This document shows, one piece after another, positions 25,977 through 36,034 of a stretch of DNA of 64,000 nucleotides (positions are counted from its first letter, which is position 1; each line of letters opens with the position of its first letter). Both the position numbers and the translations under genes were made by a program. Source of the DNA: Magnetaquicoccus sp039908525 (GTDB lineage Bacteria; Pseudomonadota; Magnetococcia; Magnetococcales; Magnetaquicoccaceae). Location: NCBI GenBank assembly GCA_039908525.1, contig JAMOAY010000016.1:1-64000 (forward strand), given 5' to 3'. The notes below the pieces were generated by a model, which was given only the letters and a program-made list of their open reading frames with translations, was not told where the DNA came from and did not search any database.

Positions 25977-26016
25977 GGGGGGTGCCCGGTTCGTGTTGGG
26001 CGCCCCCTTTTTTTTA
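25977..26016 (+). terminator. Rho-independent terminator after aclBA
   Basis: GGGGGTGCCC and GGGCGCCCCC form a ten-base stem with one G-U pair around a 10-nt loop, followed by nine T residues. It ends the ATP-citrate lyase operon 24 bp after its stop codon. Confidence 0.92.
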
Positions 26017-26068
26017 AACCAGGGGCTGGCGGTCTGTTTGAGTGTCGATATTTTGAAGGGTAGAGATC

Positions 26069-26449
26069 ATGTCACGTATTCTGGTTGTTGACGATGATGA
26101 ATCCATTCGGGTCTTGCTGCGTGAATTTTTGGAACGGGACGGGCATCAGGTGGAAGAGGCGGTCAATGGCAAACAGGCCCTGTTGCGTTACAGGCAGGAT
26201 CCCGCCGACCTTGTCATCACGGATATTTTTATGCCAGAACAGGATGGTTTCGAACTCATTTTGGAGATACAGGCGAGTTTTCCGGCGGTGAAGATCATTG
26301 CCATGTCCGGGGGAGGGTGCGGTATGGATGCCAGCCTCGGTTTGCGGCTCACCCGATTTTTTGGTGCGGTGCGCCAGTTGGAAAAACCGTTCACCCGGGA
26401 ACGGTTGCTGGAAATGGTGCACCTGGTGCTGCATGGACAAGCAAAATAA
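26069..26449 (+). CDS. CheY-like single-domain response regulator
   Basis: The 126-aa protein is a stand-alone receiver domain. It has the acidic pocket DDD near the N-terminus, the phospho-acceptor Asp in VITDIFMPEQDG (about residue 53), a conserved Ser in AMSGG and the Lys in EKPF. There is no output domain, so it either shuttles phosphate or binds a target such as the flagellar motor. It lies alone between the acl terminator and the groE promoter, with no kinase beside it. One of the hybrid kinases in the window could be its donor, but nothing in the sequence decides this. Confidence 0.9.
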   Translation: MSRILVVDDDESIRVLLREFLERDGHQVEEAVNGKQALLRYRQDPADLVITDIFMPEQDGFELILEIQASFPAVKIIAMSGGGCGMDASLGLRLTRFFGAVRQLEKPFTRERLLEMVHLVLHGQAK

Positions 26450-26454
26450 GAAGT

Positions 26455-26475
26455 CCAGAGGGCAGAGCCCTCTGG
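26455..26475 (+). terminator. Hairpin repeat acting as probable terminator after the receiver gene
   Basis: CCAGAGGGC and GCCCTCTGG form a nine-base stem with a 3-nt loop immediately after the stop codon. It is followed by a GC-rich stretch and then TTTTTC about 15 bp later. It is a short member of the window's CCAGRGG hairpin family. Confidence 0.55.
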
Positions 26476-26541
26476 CGGAGCCCCGTCTGTTTTTCAAAAC
26501 CCCAACACCCACACCCCACAAAAAAAAATTTCGGCGGCCTC

Positions 26542-26569
26542 TTGACATTGACGGAATTCAGCCTACATT
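26542..26569 (+). promoter_or_regulatory. groES-groEL promoter
   Basis: TTGACA (26542-26547), a 16-bp spacer and TACATT (26564-26569) form a vegetative sigma-70 promoter. Its -10 box runs directly into the CIRCE element, so repressor binding would block it. Confidence 0.65.
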
Positions 26570-26594
26570 AGCACTCGAACCAGATTGGTGCTAA
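26568..26594 (+). promoter_or_regulatory. CIRCE operator (HrcA binding site)
   Basis: TTAGCACTC, nine bases and TGGTGCTAA match the CIRCE inverted repeat (TTAGCACTC-N9-GAGTGCTAA) with a perfect left half and two changes in the right half. It lies between the -10 box and groES, where HrcA represses chaperonin genes in many bacteria. hrcA is not in the window. Confidence 0.85.
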
Positions 26595-26669
26595 AAGGGT
26601 GGCCGGCCCGCAGCGGGACGGTTGCCCCTGGGTGTCTATTATTTTGTCAGGAAGAGGTAAAAGGGAACA

Positions 26670-26963
26670 ATGAAAACCAAAATTCGTCCATTGCATGATC
26701 GTGTCGTTGTGAAACGGAGCTCCGAGGAGGAGAAGACGGCCTCCGGAATTATCATCCCGGATACCGCCAAGGAGAAGCCGATTCAGGGTGAGGTGTTGGC
26801 GGTTGGCAAAGGGGCCGTCCTGGAGGAGGGCAAGGTGCGGCCCATGGATGTCAAGGTGGGAGACATCGTGCTGTTTGCCAAGTATGCCGGCACGGAGGTC
26901 AAGATCGATGGTGAGGACCTGCTCATCATGCGCGAGACAGATATCATGGGTGTCCTCAAGTAG
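26670..26963 (+). CDS. groES: Co-chaperonin GroES
   Basis: GroES is the heptameric lid of the GroEL folding chamber. The 97-aa protein has the family start KIRPLHDRVVVKR, the mobile-loop region with TASGIIIPD near residue 32, and the closing strands with GTEVKIDGEDLLIMRE. GAGG lies upstream of ATG 26670. It forms an operon with groEL, 90 bp away, controlled by the CIRCE element. Confidence 0.98.
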   Translation: MKTKIRPLHDRVVVKRSSEEEKTASGIIIPDTAKEKPIQGEVLAVGKGAVLEEGKVRPMDVKVGDIVLFAKYAGTEVKIDGEDLLIMRETDIMGVLK

Positions 26964-27053
26964 ATTCTGTCGCCGGTTTTTGTGACAGGGTGCTGCGTGT
27001 GGATGCACATCGGCCAGATTACAAACATTCCAATATAGACAAGGTGTAGAGAG

Positions 27054-28712
<1,659 letters not shown>

Positions 28713-28751
28713 GTCGTCCCGGCGGCGCAAGCTGTTTTATATCGTAAAAAA

Positions 28752-28785
28752 ACAAAGCCTTGGGAGGTTTCTCCCAGGGCTTTGT
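28752..28785. terminator. Hairpin after groEL
   Basis: ACAAAGCCTTGGGAG and CTCCCAGGGCTTTGT form a stem of about 15 pairs with a 4-nt loop. The adjoining run of A residues lies on its left, so it would be a full U-tract terminator only for minus-strand transcription. On the plus strand it is a strong hairpin without a U tract. Confidence 0.6.
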
Positions 28786-28805
28786 GCCGATTGGAGTAGC
28801 CGATC

Positions 28806-31800
28806 GTGTTGAAAAGATGGCGGGGTGCCTGGGCCGTTGCGCTTGGCCATCTCTTCCGAGTGCTTTGTGTGGGCCTGCTGGCGAGCGGTGCGGCGCATGC
28901 CGTGCCGCCTCCTGCGGTGGCCCCCCTTCCCGTCACGGCACCGGCCCCCACCGTTGCGCCGGCCGCTTCCGTGGTTCCCTCCTCCCTGGCCATCCTGGAG
29001 ACGACCACCCCGACCCCCGACACGCTCCGTGCGCTGTTGCAGACGGTGACGGCCGAGCTGGCCGCCATCCCCAAGGAGAGCAAGGAGGAGGGGGTGGAAC
29101 AGCAGCGCACTCTGTTGCAAAAGCGGCTCTCTCTGTTGCAGGAGTTTCTGGAAAACGTTGAGCGGTTGCGCAGCCTGCAGACCACCCGCACCGATGGGCG
29201 CAACCAGGAGGAGAGTCTGAAAAAGGCGCTCGCCCAGCTCGCCCAGCAGCCTCCCCCCAGGGCCCCGGACAAACCCACCCCGGAGGCCTTCAAACAGGTG
29301 CAGGAGGAGCTGGACAAGGCCAGCCAGGAGCTGGAAACCCTCACCGCCCAGGCCAAGGAGCGCCAGCGGCTGCTGGGGCAGATCCCGGAAAAAACCCTGG
29401 CCAGCAAGGAGCGGTTGCGCCAGGCCCAGGAGGGCCATCAACAATCGCGGGAGCTGGCCGTCAAGGCGGAAGGCAGCAAAAAAAGGCTGCTGACCCTGCA
29501 GGCCGACAATGCCCATCTGGAGGCGCAGATCGCCCAACTGCAGGGGGCGCGTTGGGAGGCGGAACAGAGTGCGGTGATGGCGATCGTGCCGCTGCAGGAC
29601 AAACAGCTGGAGATTGCCCAGCTCCATTACCAGCTGCAGCAAACGGCCTTTGCCCTGTATCAGGAGGCGCTCAACAGCCGGCAGGCGGCGCTCGCCAGCG
29701 TGCGCCAGGAGGAGTTGCTGCGCAGGGAACAGGCGGCCCAACAGGCCAGCGGTCCGGAACAAAAATTCTTGACCGCCCGGGAGCTGGAGAATGCCCGTTT
29801 GCAAAAAAACAGCGCCGATCTGAGCAAACTGCTCACCGAGCTCATCCGGGCTGCCTCCGAACAGGAGCAGCTGCTGCAGAGCGAAAAAGATGACCTGAAA
29901 AATGTGCAGACCTTGACCCAACAGTTTGGCACCCAGGGGCTGGCGGCCGAGATCCTCAAGGACCATTTCAAACGCATCACCCGCCGCCGCCTGGAGCTGC
30001 GGGAGCCGGTGCATCCGGAGCTGCTGGAACAGCTGCACGACCTGCAGCCGCGCCTGTTTGTCATGGAGGCCGCCCTGGCCGAGTTGAACAACGCCTGGAA
30101 CCACTCGGTTGCGGAGATCCAGGCCCAATTGCCTGTTGGGCAACGGGAGCTTTTCGCCCAACAGGCCAACCGGTTGCGCACCCAGTATCGGCAACTGTTG
30201 AACGAAGAGAAACGGTTGCTGTTCAATCTGCAGGCGGACGGGCAGCGTCTGCAACTGTTGACCCTGGAACGCACCAGTACCTTGAATGCGATGGAGGGGT
30301 TCCTGCTGTCGCGCATTTTCTGGATCCAGGATGCCCCGCCCCTGGGGTTGGCCCTCTTCCAGCAGCTGTGGGAGGAGCTCTTCTCCTCTGCGCGGCATGA
30401 CTCTTTGCGCAACCTGTGGCAGCGGGCCGCGGGCGGGTCGACGAAACCCCTGGGCTGGGCGTGGTTGGGCCAACCCGTGTTGTGGGAGCAGGGGCTGCTG
30501 TTGGCTCTCTTTGGGTGTGTGTGGGTGGCCAATCGGTTCTGGCTGGCACCGGGCGGGTGGCTGGAACGGCTGTTGCACCTGCCGGACGACGTGGTGCAGA
30601 GCCTGTCTCATTCGATAACCATCAGCCTGTGGGCCTGTCTGCTCTTTTTGCCCCTCTGGTCTATTTTCCGGGCGGCGCCCTTCTATTACGAGGCACTGCC
30701 GCGTTTGGGTTACACGTTGTTCGAGTGCATGACCGCTTATGCGCTGTACCGACTGATTCGCCATGATGCACCGTTGCCGCGCCATGCCTTCGCCCAGACG
30801 GCGCGACCGGAGCCTCAGACGGCGTCGGCGGACTCTGCAACGCCGCTTTCCGGCAAGCGCACTGCCACCCATCTATTGCGCAACCATTGGCCGACCATCC
30901 GTGGTCTGCTGATCCTGTTCATGTTGGGTGTGGTGCTGTTGGATATGGCGGGTTATCGGTTTGGCGCCTCCTGGCTGGCCTACAATGGCATCCGCACGCT
31001 GCTCAGCTTTTTTCTGTTGATCGGCTTGTATCGTGTGCTGACCTCGGCCGTCGAGGCGCTGATCCGCCGCCGTCGCCGTCTGCCGACCGTGCTGGCCCCC
31101 GGTGCCAGGGGCACCCTGACCCGCAGCCAGATGGCCCAGCAGATCAATGCCTCGTTGCGGGTGCTGTTCATTCTGGGGGGGCTGCTGCTGCTGGGCGGTT
31201 TCTGGGGGATGCATGAGCAGATTTTCCAGCTGTTCAAGGGGTGGACCATCTCCAGCAGTACGGGCAACGATGGCCAGCTGGTTCTGGTGACGGTGCTGGA
31301 TCTGCTCCGCTTTCTGGTCATCTTGCTGGTGGTGGGGTGGCTGGTGAAACATCTGCCGCGGATGTACGAGCTGTTGCTTTTTCCCTGGATGCAGCTGGAT
31401 GCCGGCTCCCGTTATGCGGTGTTGACCATCTCCCGCTATCTGATCTTCATCGTCGGTCTGCTGGTGGCACTCAACGCGCTGCATCTGGATATCGCCAAGA
31501 TCGGCTGGCTGGTGGCGGCCATCAGTGTCGGGATCGGTTTTGGTCTGCAGGAGATCGTTGCCAATTTTGTCAGTGGCATCATCCTGCTGTTGGAGCGGCC
31601 GATCCGAGTGGGGGACATGATCACCATCGGCAACAGCATCACAGGCCGCATCACCCGCATCAACATCCGTGCCACCACGGTACTCAACACCGACAATCAG
31701 GAGCAGTTGATACCCAACCGGGATCTGATCACCAAGGAGGTGACCAACTGGACCCTGGCCAACACGACTCTGCGCATCAACATCCCCATCGGGGTGGCGT

Positions 31801-32087
31801 ATGGCAGCGATATTGCCCAGGTCAAGGCGGTGCTGCTGGAGGTGGCCCGGCAGCAGGCGGAGGTGTTGCGCGAGCCCGCCCCGGAGGCGCTGTTCCTCCA
31901 CCACGGGCCGAGCTCGCTGGATTTCGAGTTGCGGGTCTTTTTGCCGGACCCGAGCCTGCGCTGGCAGGCGCGGGACCGGCTCAACACGGCCATCAACCAG
32001 GCCTTTACCCAACACGGCATCCGCATCCCCTTCCCGCAGCAGGAGGTTCACATACACAGTATGGGGCGGATAGCGGGGAGCGGCTGA
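28806..32087 (+). CDS. MscK-like mechanosensitive channel (MscS superfamily)
   Basis: Large MscS-family channels release solutes upon osmotic downshock. The 1093-aa protein has a signal peptide (residues about 1-32, ending GAAHA), a Pro/Ala-rich linker and a long periplasmic coiled-coil region (about 80-520) rich in Gln/Glu/Leu. A multi-helix membrane part follows (about 570-880). The C-terminal MscS core includes the pore helix with GIGFGLQEIVANFVSG and the beta domain with RPIRVGDMITIG. Architecture and length match MscK/MscM rather than small MscS. The start is GTG 28806 with a weak GGAG upstream. It stands alone after groEL. Confidence 0.9.
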   Translation: MLKRWRGAWAVALGHLFRVLCVGLLASGAAHAVPPPAVAPLPVTAPAPTVAPAASVVPSSLAILETTTPTPDTLRALLQTVTAELAAIPKESKEEGVEQQRTLLQKRLSLLQEFLENVERLRSLQTTRTDGRNQEESLKKALAQLAQQPPPRAPDKPTPEAFKQVQEELDKASQELETLTAQAKERQRLLGQIPEKTLASKERLRQAQEGHQQSRELAVKAEGSKKRLLTLQADNAHLEAQIAQLQGARWEAEQSAVMAIVPLQDKQLEIAQLHYQLQQTAFALYQEALNSRQAALASVRQEELLRREQAAQQASGPEQKFLTARELENARLQKNSADLSKLLTELIRAASEQEQLLQSEKDDLKNVQTLTQQFGTQGLAAEILKDHFKRITRRRLELREPVHPELLEQLHDLQPRLFVMEAALAELNNAWNHSVAEIQAQLPVGQRELFAQQANRLRTQYRQLLNEEKRLLFNLQADGQRLQLLTLERTSTLNAMEGFLLSRIFWIQDAPPLGLALFQQLWEELFSSARHDSLRNLWQRAAGGSTKPLGWAWLGQPVLWEQGLLLALFGCVWVANRFWLAPGGWLERLLHLPDDVVQSLSHSITISLWACLLFLPLWSIFRAAPFYYEALPRLGYTLFECMTAYALYRLIRHDAPLPRHAFAQTARPEPQTASADSATPLSGKRTATHLLRNHWPTIRGLLILFMLGVVLLDMAGYRFGASWLAYNGIRTLLSFFLLIGLYRVLTSAVEALIRRRRRLPTVLAPGARGTLTRSQMAQQINASLRVLFILGGLLLLGGFWGMHEQIFQLFKGWTISSSTGNDGQLVLVTVLDLLRFLVILLVVGWLVKHLPRMYELLLFPWMQLDAGSRYAVLTISRYLIFIVGLLVALNALHLDIAKIGWLVAAISVGIGFGLQEIVANFVSGIILLLERPIRVGDMITIGNSITGRITRINIRATTVLNTDNQEQLIPNRDLITKEVTNWTLANTTLRINIPIGVAYGSDIAQVKAVLLEVARQQAEVLREPAPEALFLHHGPSSLDFELRVFLPDPSLRWQARDRLNTAINQAFTQHGIRIPFPQQEVHIHSMGRIAGSG

Positions 32088-32215
32088 ACTCGGTTCTCCC
32101 CGCCGGCAGCCCGCCTTGACCGAGGCGGTCGGTTGGGCGTAGCATGGCAAAACTTCGTTAACGCGCACCGTTTGTTCTGTTCCGTGCCCCCAACCCTTTG
32201 CGAGTCCATTGAGCC

Positions 32216-33625
32216 GTGATTCCGTATCGTACACCGTTGTTGTGCTGTGCACTGCTCATGGTCAGCCTGCCGGGTGTGGCCCGTGCCCTCTCCCTGGGGG
32301 AGCTGCAGATGGTCAGCGCCCCCGGCCAGCCCTTGCAGGCCAGTGCCGACCTGCAACTGGAAGAGAACGAGATGATCCGCTCCATCAAAATCGGCTCCAA
32401 CAGCGACTATGCCCTGGTCAATATCCCACGGCCCGCCATCGCCAACCAGATTACCGTGCAGATCAAGCAACAGGGCGACGACACCAGCGTGTGGCTGCAA
32501 AGCGACCGCGCCATCCGCGGGGAAGCGGCCATCATCCTGCTGCACATCACCTCCAACCAGCGGACCTATTTGCCCTTTTTCCGCGTGCAACCCGCACCGG
32601 AGACCGCCGCCACAGTGGCTCTCCCACCCGGCAACCCCGGGCCGAAAGCCACCTCCTCGCCGGTCAGACAGACGGCCACCTTCGTCGATCCCCGTCCAGG
32701 CCGGCACACCGTCGAGCAGATCAAACCGTTTGATCCCATGGCAGGCGCGGAGATGGCTGCGGTCACACGCGCCTCCACCCCCGAACGGCTCCCGGCGCTG
32801 CGAGAGAGCAGAGCGGCGGACCCGACCCCTGGCCCATCCACGGCGCCTCCGCAGAAGGCTGCAGCACCACCGCCACCGCCAGAGGCTCCCGGGGAGGAGC
32901 CGGTCATCCCAGTCCAGGGTGTCCCGGAGCCCGCCCCCGTGCTGCGCAGCACCCGTCCGTCACGCCTCCCCCAGACGGCCATGGCGGAACCCGATCAGGC
33001 CCAACCGTATGGGCCGGTGCGGAGCGGCGAAACCCTGGCCGCCATCGCCCGACCGGCCGCCAAAGCGGCGGCGGTGGGCGTCCATCAGGCCGAGGTCGCC
33101 ATCTGGCAGAGCAATCCCGAACAGTTCACCCGCAACAACATGAACGGCCTGAAGCGTGGTGGCATGCTGCTCATTCCACCCCCGACCGTGATGGCGCAGG
33201 TGGACCTCCGGCAGGCCAGTCGGCTGCGGGAGGAGCACATCGGTGCCTGGAAACAGGAAACAGCCCTCCTCAAAACCGATCACCTTCCCCGTGTACAGGC
33301 GCACACAGGGGTGACGCCGGTTGTACCGCCTCCCGGCAGGGCCAAAGAGCTGCCCCGTGCCGTGCTTCCCACCCTTGCCAGCGCGCCGCCACAGCCTTCT
33401 CTTGCCACACGCCCTGCCCTTCCGCCCGGCCAGACCGGAAAAACGGTCGCAGAACCCCTGGAACGGATCGCAAACCAGTTGCAAACCATCCACCACCTGA
33501 TGGAAAAAAGCCAGAGTCAGCTGGATCTGTTGTTGCAGCGGATTGCTGCCTTGGAAAGCAGTCAGGAGAGTTTCAAGCAGTTTGATCAGCGGTTGACCAT
33601 TCTGGAGGGGCGTGGGGGCCGCTGA
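32216..33625 (+). CDS. FimV/HubP-like polar protein (periplasmic N-domain, LysM-like core)
   Basis: The 469-aa product starts with a signal peptide (to about residue 24) followed by the FimV N-terminal domain (ALSLGELQMVSAPGQPL, then the TYLPFFRVQ strand). A Pro/Ala-rich linker follows (about 125-260). A LysM-like motif lies at about residues 265-330 (YGPVRSGETLAAIA, ending LKRGGMLLIPP), and a C-terminal coiled coil at about 430-465 closes the protein. Full FimV/HubP proteins, which organise cell poles, type IV pili and flagella, have a transmembrane helix and an acidic cytoplasmic repeat region. Both are missing here, so it is a short relative. The start is GTG 32216 with a poor ribosome-binding site. 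Confidence 0.78.
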   Translation: MIPYRTPLLCCALLMVSLPGVARALSLGELQMVSAPGQPLQASADLQLEENEMIRSIKIGSNSDYALVNIPRPAIANQITVQIKQQGDDTSVWLQSDRAIRGEAAIILLHITSNQRTYLPFFRVQPAPETAATVALPPGNPGPKATSSPVRQTATFVDPRPGRHTVEQIKPFDPMAGAEMAAVTRASTPERLPALRESRAADPTPGPSTAPPQKAAAPPPPPEAPGEEPVIPVQGVPEPAPVLRSTRPSRLPQTAMAEPDQAQPYGPVRSGETLAAIARPAAKAAAVGVHQAEVAIWQSNPEQFTRNNMNGLKRGGMLLIPPPTVMAQVDLRQASRLREEHIGAWKQETALLKTDHLPRVQAHTGVTPVVPPPGRAKELPRAVLPTLASAPPQPSLATRPALPPGQTGKTVAEPLERIANQLQTIHHLMEKSQSQLDLLLQRIAALESSQESFKQFDQRLTILEGRGGR

Positions 33626-33683
33626 GGGCGCCGTCCTTGATCATCGTTTCAGCTATTTTTTTTAATAACTTTCTGTCTATTAC

Positions 33684-33755
33684 GGGTCCAGGGGGATTAT
33701 CCCCCTGGTGGGGTCCAGGGGCAAAGCCCCTGGCGGGGCAGGGGGCGGAGCCCCT
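33684..33755. repeat. Triple hairpin repeat
   Basis: Three GC-rich hairpins stand in tandem: CCAGGGGGATTATCCCCCTGG, CCAGGGGCAAAGCCCCTGG, and a GGGGGCGGAGCCCC unit. They belong to the same family as the arms at 8.9 and 63.2 kb. They sit between the convergent fimV-like and gshA genes and probably terminate transcription from both sides. Confidence 0.75.
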
Positions 33756-33800
33756 ATTGTGTGTCCCACACAGTGAACGGTTATCAAGGCCAGGGCTCAC

Positions 33801-35216
33801 TCACTCACAATCGGCGTAAAAGGACTCAAACTCCTGTTCACGAAAGAGGGGATCCACCGAACCTTGCCAGCGATGCCGATAGGCATCCAGCATCCGTTCC
33901 GCCGGGGTGATCCCGCTCTCCACCGTGTGAAACAGCTCCCTCAGGTAGATGGTCTCGTCGCATCCCTGTTCGCTGCGCAACCCTTGTCGGGCCAGACCGG
34001 CCTTGGCCAGGGGCAACACCTGTCGGGCCAGATCGCGCAGGGTGCCCAGGCGGGGAACAGGGGTCTGCAGCGCCAGCCGGGGAACCAGCTGATGGATCTG
34101 CGCCCGTTCGGCCGGCCCCCAGTCGGCCACCAGCGCCCAGGCGGCCTCCAGGGCCTGTTCATCATAGAGCAGCCCCTTCCAGAAGGCCGGCAGGGCGCAC
34201 AAGGTCGCCGAGTTGCCCGCATCGGCCCCCCGCAACTCCAGATAGCGTTTCAGACGCACATCGGGAAACAGGGTGGAGAGGTGCAGCTCCCAATCCGCCA
34301 GGGTCGGGCGGTGACCGGGCAGGGCCGGCAGCTTGCCGGCCAGAAAGGCCCGAAACGGTGCCCCGCCGGCCGCCTGGTAGCAACCATCCCGGTACAAAAA
34401 CAGCAGCGGCACATCCAGGGCATACTCGGCATAGCGGGCAAAACCGAACGAGCCCTCGAACACAAACGGCAACCAGCCACACCGATCGGGATCCGTATGC
34501 CGCCAGATCTCCGCCCGATAGGAGAGAAAACCGTTCGGCCGACCATCCATGAACGGCGAGTTGGCAAACAGGGCGGTGGCCAGAGGTTGCAGGGCCATGG
34601 AAAGACGGAATTTTCTGACCATGTCCGCCTCGCTGGAAAAATCCAGGTTGGCCTGCACGGTGGCGGTCCGCGTCATCATGTCGAGACTCAACGCGCCCTT
34701 GCCGGGCAAATAGCGACGCATCTGTTGATACCGTCCCTTGGGCATCCAGGGAATGGCCGCAAAGGGCCATTTGGGCTGGGTGCCCACCCCCAGGAAGGCC
34801 ACCTCCATGGCGGCACACACCTCCCCAAGCTGCTGCAAATGGTCGTTGATCTCTTCCTGGGTTTCGTGGATGCTAAGCAGCGGGGCCCCCGACAGTTCCA
34901 GCTGGCCACCCGGTTCCAGGGTGATGCTGGCCCGCAGTTGGCCGTCCGGGCCAGCCCGCTTGATCAGGGCAACAGGGCGGTCCTGTTCGGTGACCAGGGT
35001 CCAGTCGAAACGGCTGGCGACCCCCTCCAGCACGGCGCGAATACCGGCCTCTCCCTCGTAGGGGAGGGGTGCCAGGGTCTGTTGCTGGAAACCGAATTTT
35101 TCATGCTCCGTACCGACCCGCCACTGGGCAGGGGGCTTGCAACCGGACTCCAGCCAGGCAATCAACGGTTCGAGGGTTGTGACAACGGGGCTTGCGGCGG
35201 CAAAATGATCGGGCAT
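33801..35216 (-). CDS. gshA: Glutamate-cysteine ligase, alphaproteobacterial/plant type
   Basis: GshA joins glutamate and cysteine in the first step of glutathione synthesis. The 471-aa protein has the plant/alphaproteobacterial family blocks: RVGTEHEKFGF near residue 30, a SITLEPGGQLELSGAPL strand near 95, GVGTQPKWP, and a DMMTRTATVQANLDF active-site segment near residue 180. It is unlike the E. coli type. ATG 35216 gives the normal N-terminus; the frame is open further upstream. The start is only 12 bp from the divergent ogt start, so their promoters must lie in each other's coding regions or the ogt start is further in. Confidence 0.93.
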   Translation of the reverse strand: MPDHFAAASPVVTTLEPLIAWLESGCKPPAQWRVGTEHEKFGFQQQTLAPLPYEGEAGIRAVLEGVASRFDWTLVTEQDRPVALIKRAGPDGQLRASITLEPGGQLELSGAPLLSIHETQEEINDHLQQLGEVCAAMEVAFLGVGTQPKWPFAAIPWMPKGRYQQMRRYLPGKGALSLDMMTRTATVQANLDFSSEADMVRKFRLSMALQPLATALFANSPFMDGRPNGFLSYRAEIWRHTDPDRCGWLPFVFEGSFGFARYAEYALDVPLLFLYRDGCYQAAGGAPFRAFLAGKLPALPGHRPTLADWELHLSTLFPDVRLKRYLELRGADAGNSATLCALPAFWKGLLYDEQALEAAWALVADWGPAERAQIHQLVPRLALQTPVPRLGTLRDLARQVLPLAKAGLARQGLRSEQGCDETIYLRELFHTVESGITPAERMLDAYRHRWQGSVDPLFREQEFESFYADCE

Positions 35217-35228
35217 AGGGGAACCAGA

Positions 35229-35792
35229 ATGAAACAGCAGATTGGTATCAACACACACAGACAAGACAGGGAACCACCCCCCGGTCGTGCAACGGACGGC
35301 CCGCCCCCGCCATGGCCCGCCACACCGCACCCCCTCCTGTCACCGACCTTGGCGGTCATCCACACCCACCAGGGCGCCGTCACCCGGCTGTCCTGGAGCG
35401 CGACGCCCACACCCCAGAACGCTGCGGACGCCGGGCTGCTGGCACAGGTGCGCGACTGGCTGGCCGACTATTTCAGCGGTCACTGCCGTCCACCCACCTT
35501 TCCCCTGCTTTGGCAGGGCACCCCCTTTCAACAGCGTCTGGGGGAGCAGCTGGCCACCATCGCGGTGGGGCAGACCCTTACCTATGGGGCGCTGGCGCAG
35601 CGCCTGGGCAGTGGACCCCGGGCCGTGGGCCAGGGCGTGGGGAGCAATCCCCTGCCGCTGCTGCTGCCCTGCCATCGGGTGGTGGCGCGGGATGGCGTGG
35701 GAGGATACAGCGGGCCGGGCGGCGTGACCACCAAACAGTGGCTGCTGGCCTGGGAGCGGCAGCTGGCGCCCCCAGGCCCTGTGATCTACTGA
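35229..35792 (+). CDS. ogt: Methylated-DNA--protein-cysteine methyltransferase
   Basis: This suicide repair protein removes methyl groups from O6-methylguanine. With ATG 35229 it has 187 residues. The C-terminal DNA-binding domain is clear: FQQRLGEQLATI, the helix-turn-helix region TYGALAQRLG, the acceptor Cys in LPCHRVV (about residue 148) and a closing GGYSGPGG. The N-terminal 40 residues are Pro/His-rich, and the real start may be later (TTG near 35349), but no better ribosome-binding site is visible. It overlaps the rpmE stop by 7 nt on the opposite strand. Confidence 0.9.
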   Translation: MKQQIGINTHRQDREPPPGRATDGPPPPWPATPHPLLSPTLAVIHTHQGAVTRLSWSATPTPQNAADAGLLAQVRDWLADYFSGHCRPPTFPLLWQGTPFQQRLGEQLATIAVGQTLTYGALAQRLGSGPRAVGQGVGSNPLPLLLPCHRVVARDGVGGYSGPGGVTTKQWLLAWERQLAPPGPVIY

Positions 35793-36013
35793 CTGGCCTG
35801 ACTCTGACTGCCGACCATGCCGTACTTGCGCTTGAACCGTTCAATCCGGCCCGCCGTGTCCACCAGCTTGTGCTTGCCGGTGTAAAACGGATGGCAGGAA
35901 GAACAGACGCCGACGATCAGATCTTTGCCGGTCGAACGGGTCGTCACGGTGCTGTTGCAGCCGGAGCAGCTGTAGGTGACTTCGTGATAGTCTGGATGGA
36001 TGTCCGCTTTCAT
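35786..36013 (-). CDS. rpmE: 50S ribosomal protein L31 (zinc-binding form)
   Basis: L31 is a bridge protein between the ribosomal subunits. The 75-aa sequence starts MKADIHPDY and holds two CxxC pairs (CSGC and CSSC), the zinc-binding C+ form. The zinc-free paralogue is not in the window. The C-terminus has HPFYTGK and an RIERFKRKYG helix. It starts 21 bp after the rho stop codon and is probably co-transcribed with rho, an arrangement common in proteobacteria. Confidence 0.97.
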   Translation of the reverse strand: MKADIHPDYHEVTYSCSGCNSTVTTRSTGKDLIVGVCSSCHPFYTGKHKLVDTAGRIERFKRKYGMVGSQSQASQ

Positions 36014-36034
36014 GGTGTTGGTTTCCCGAATGAG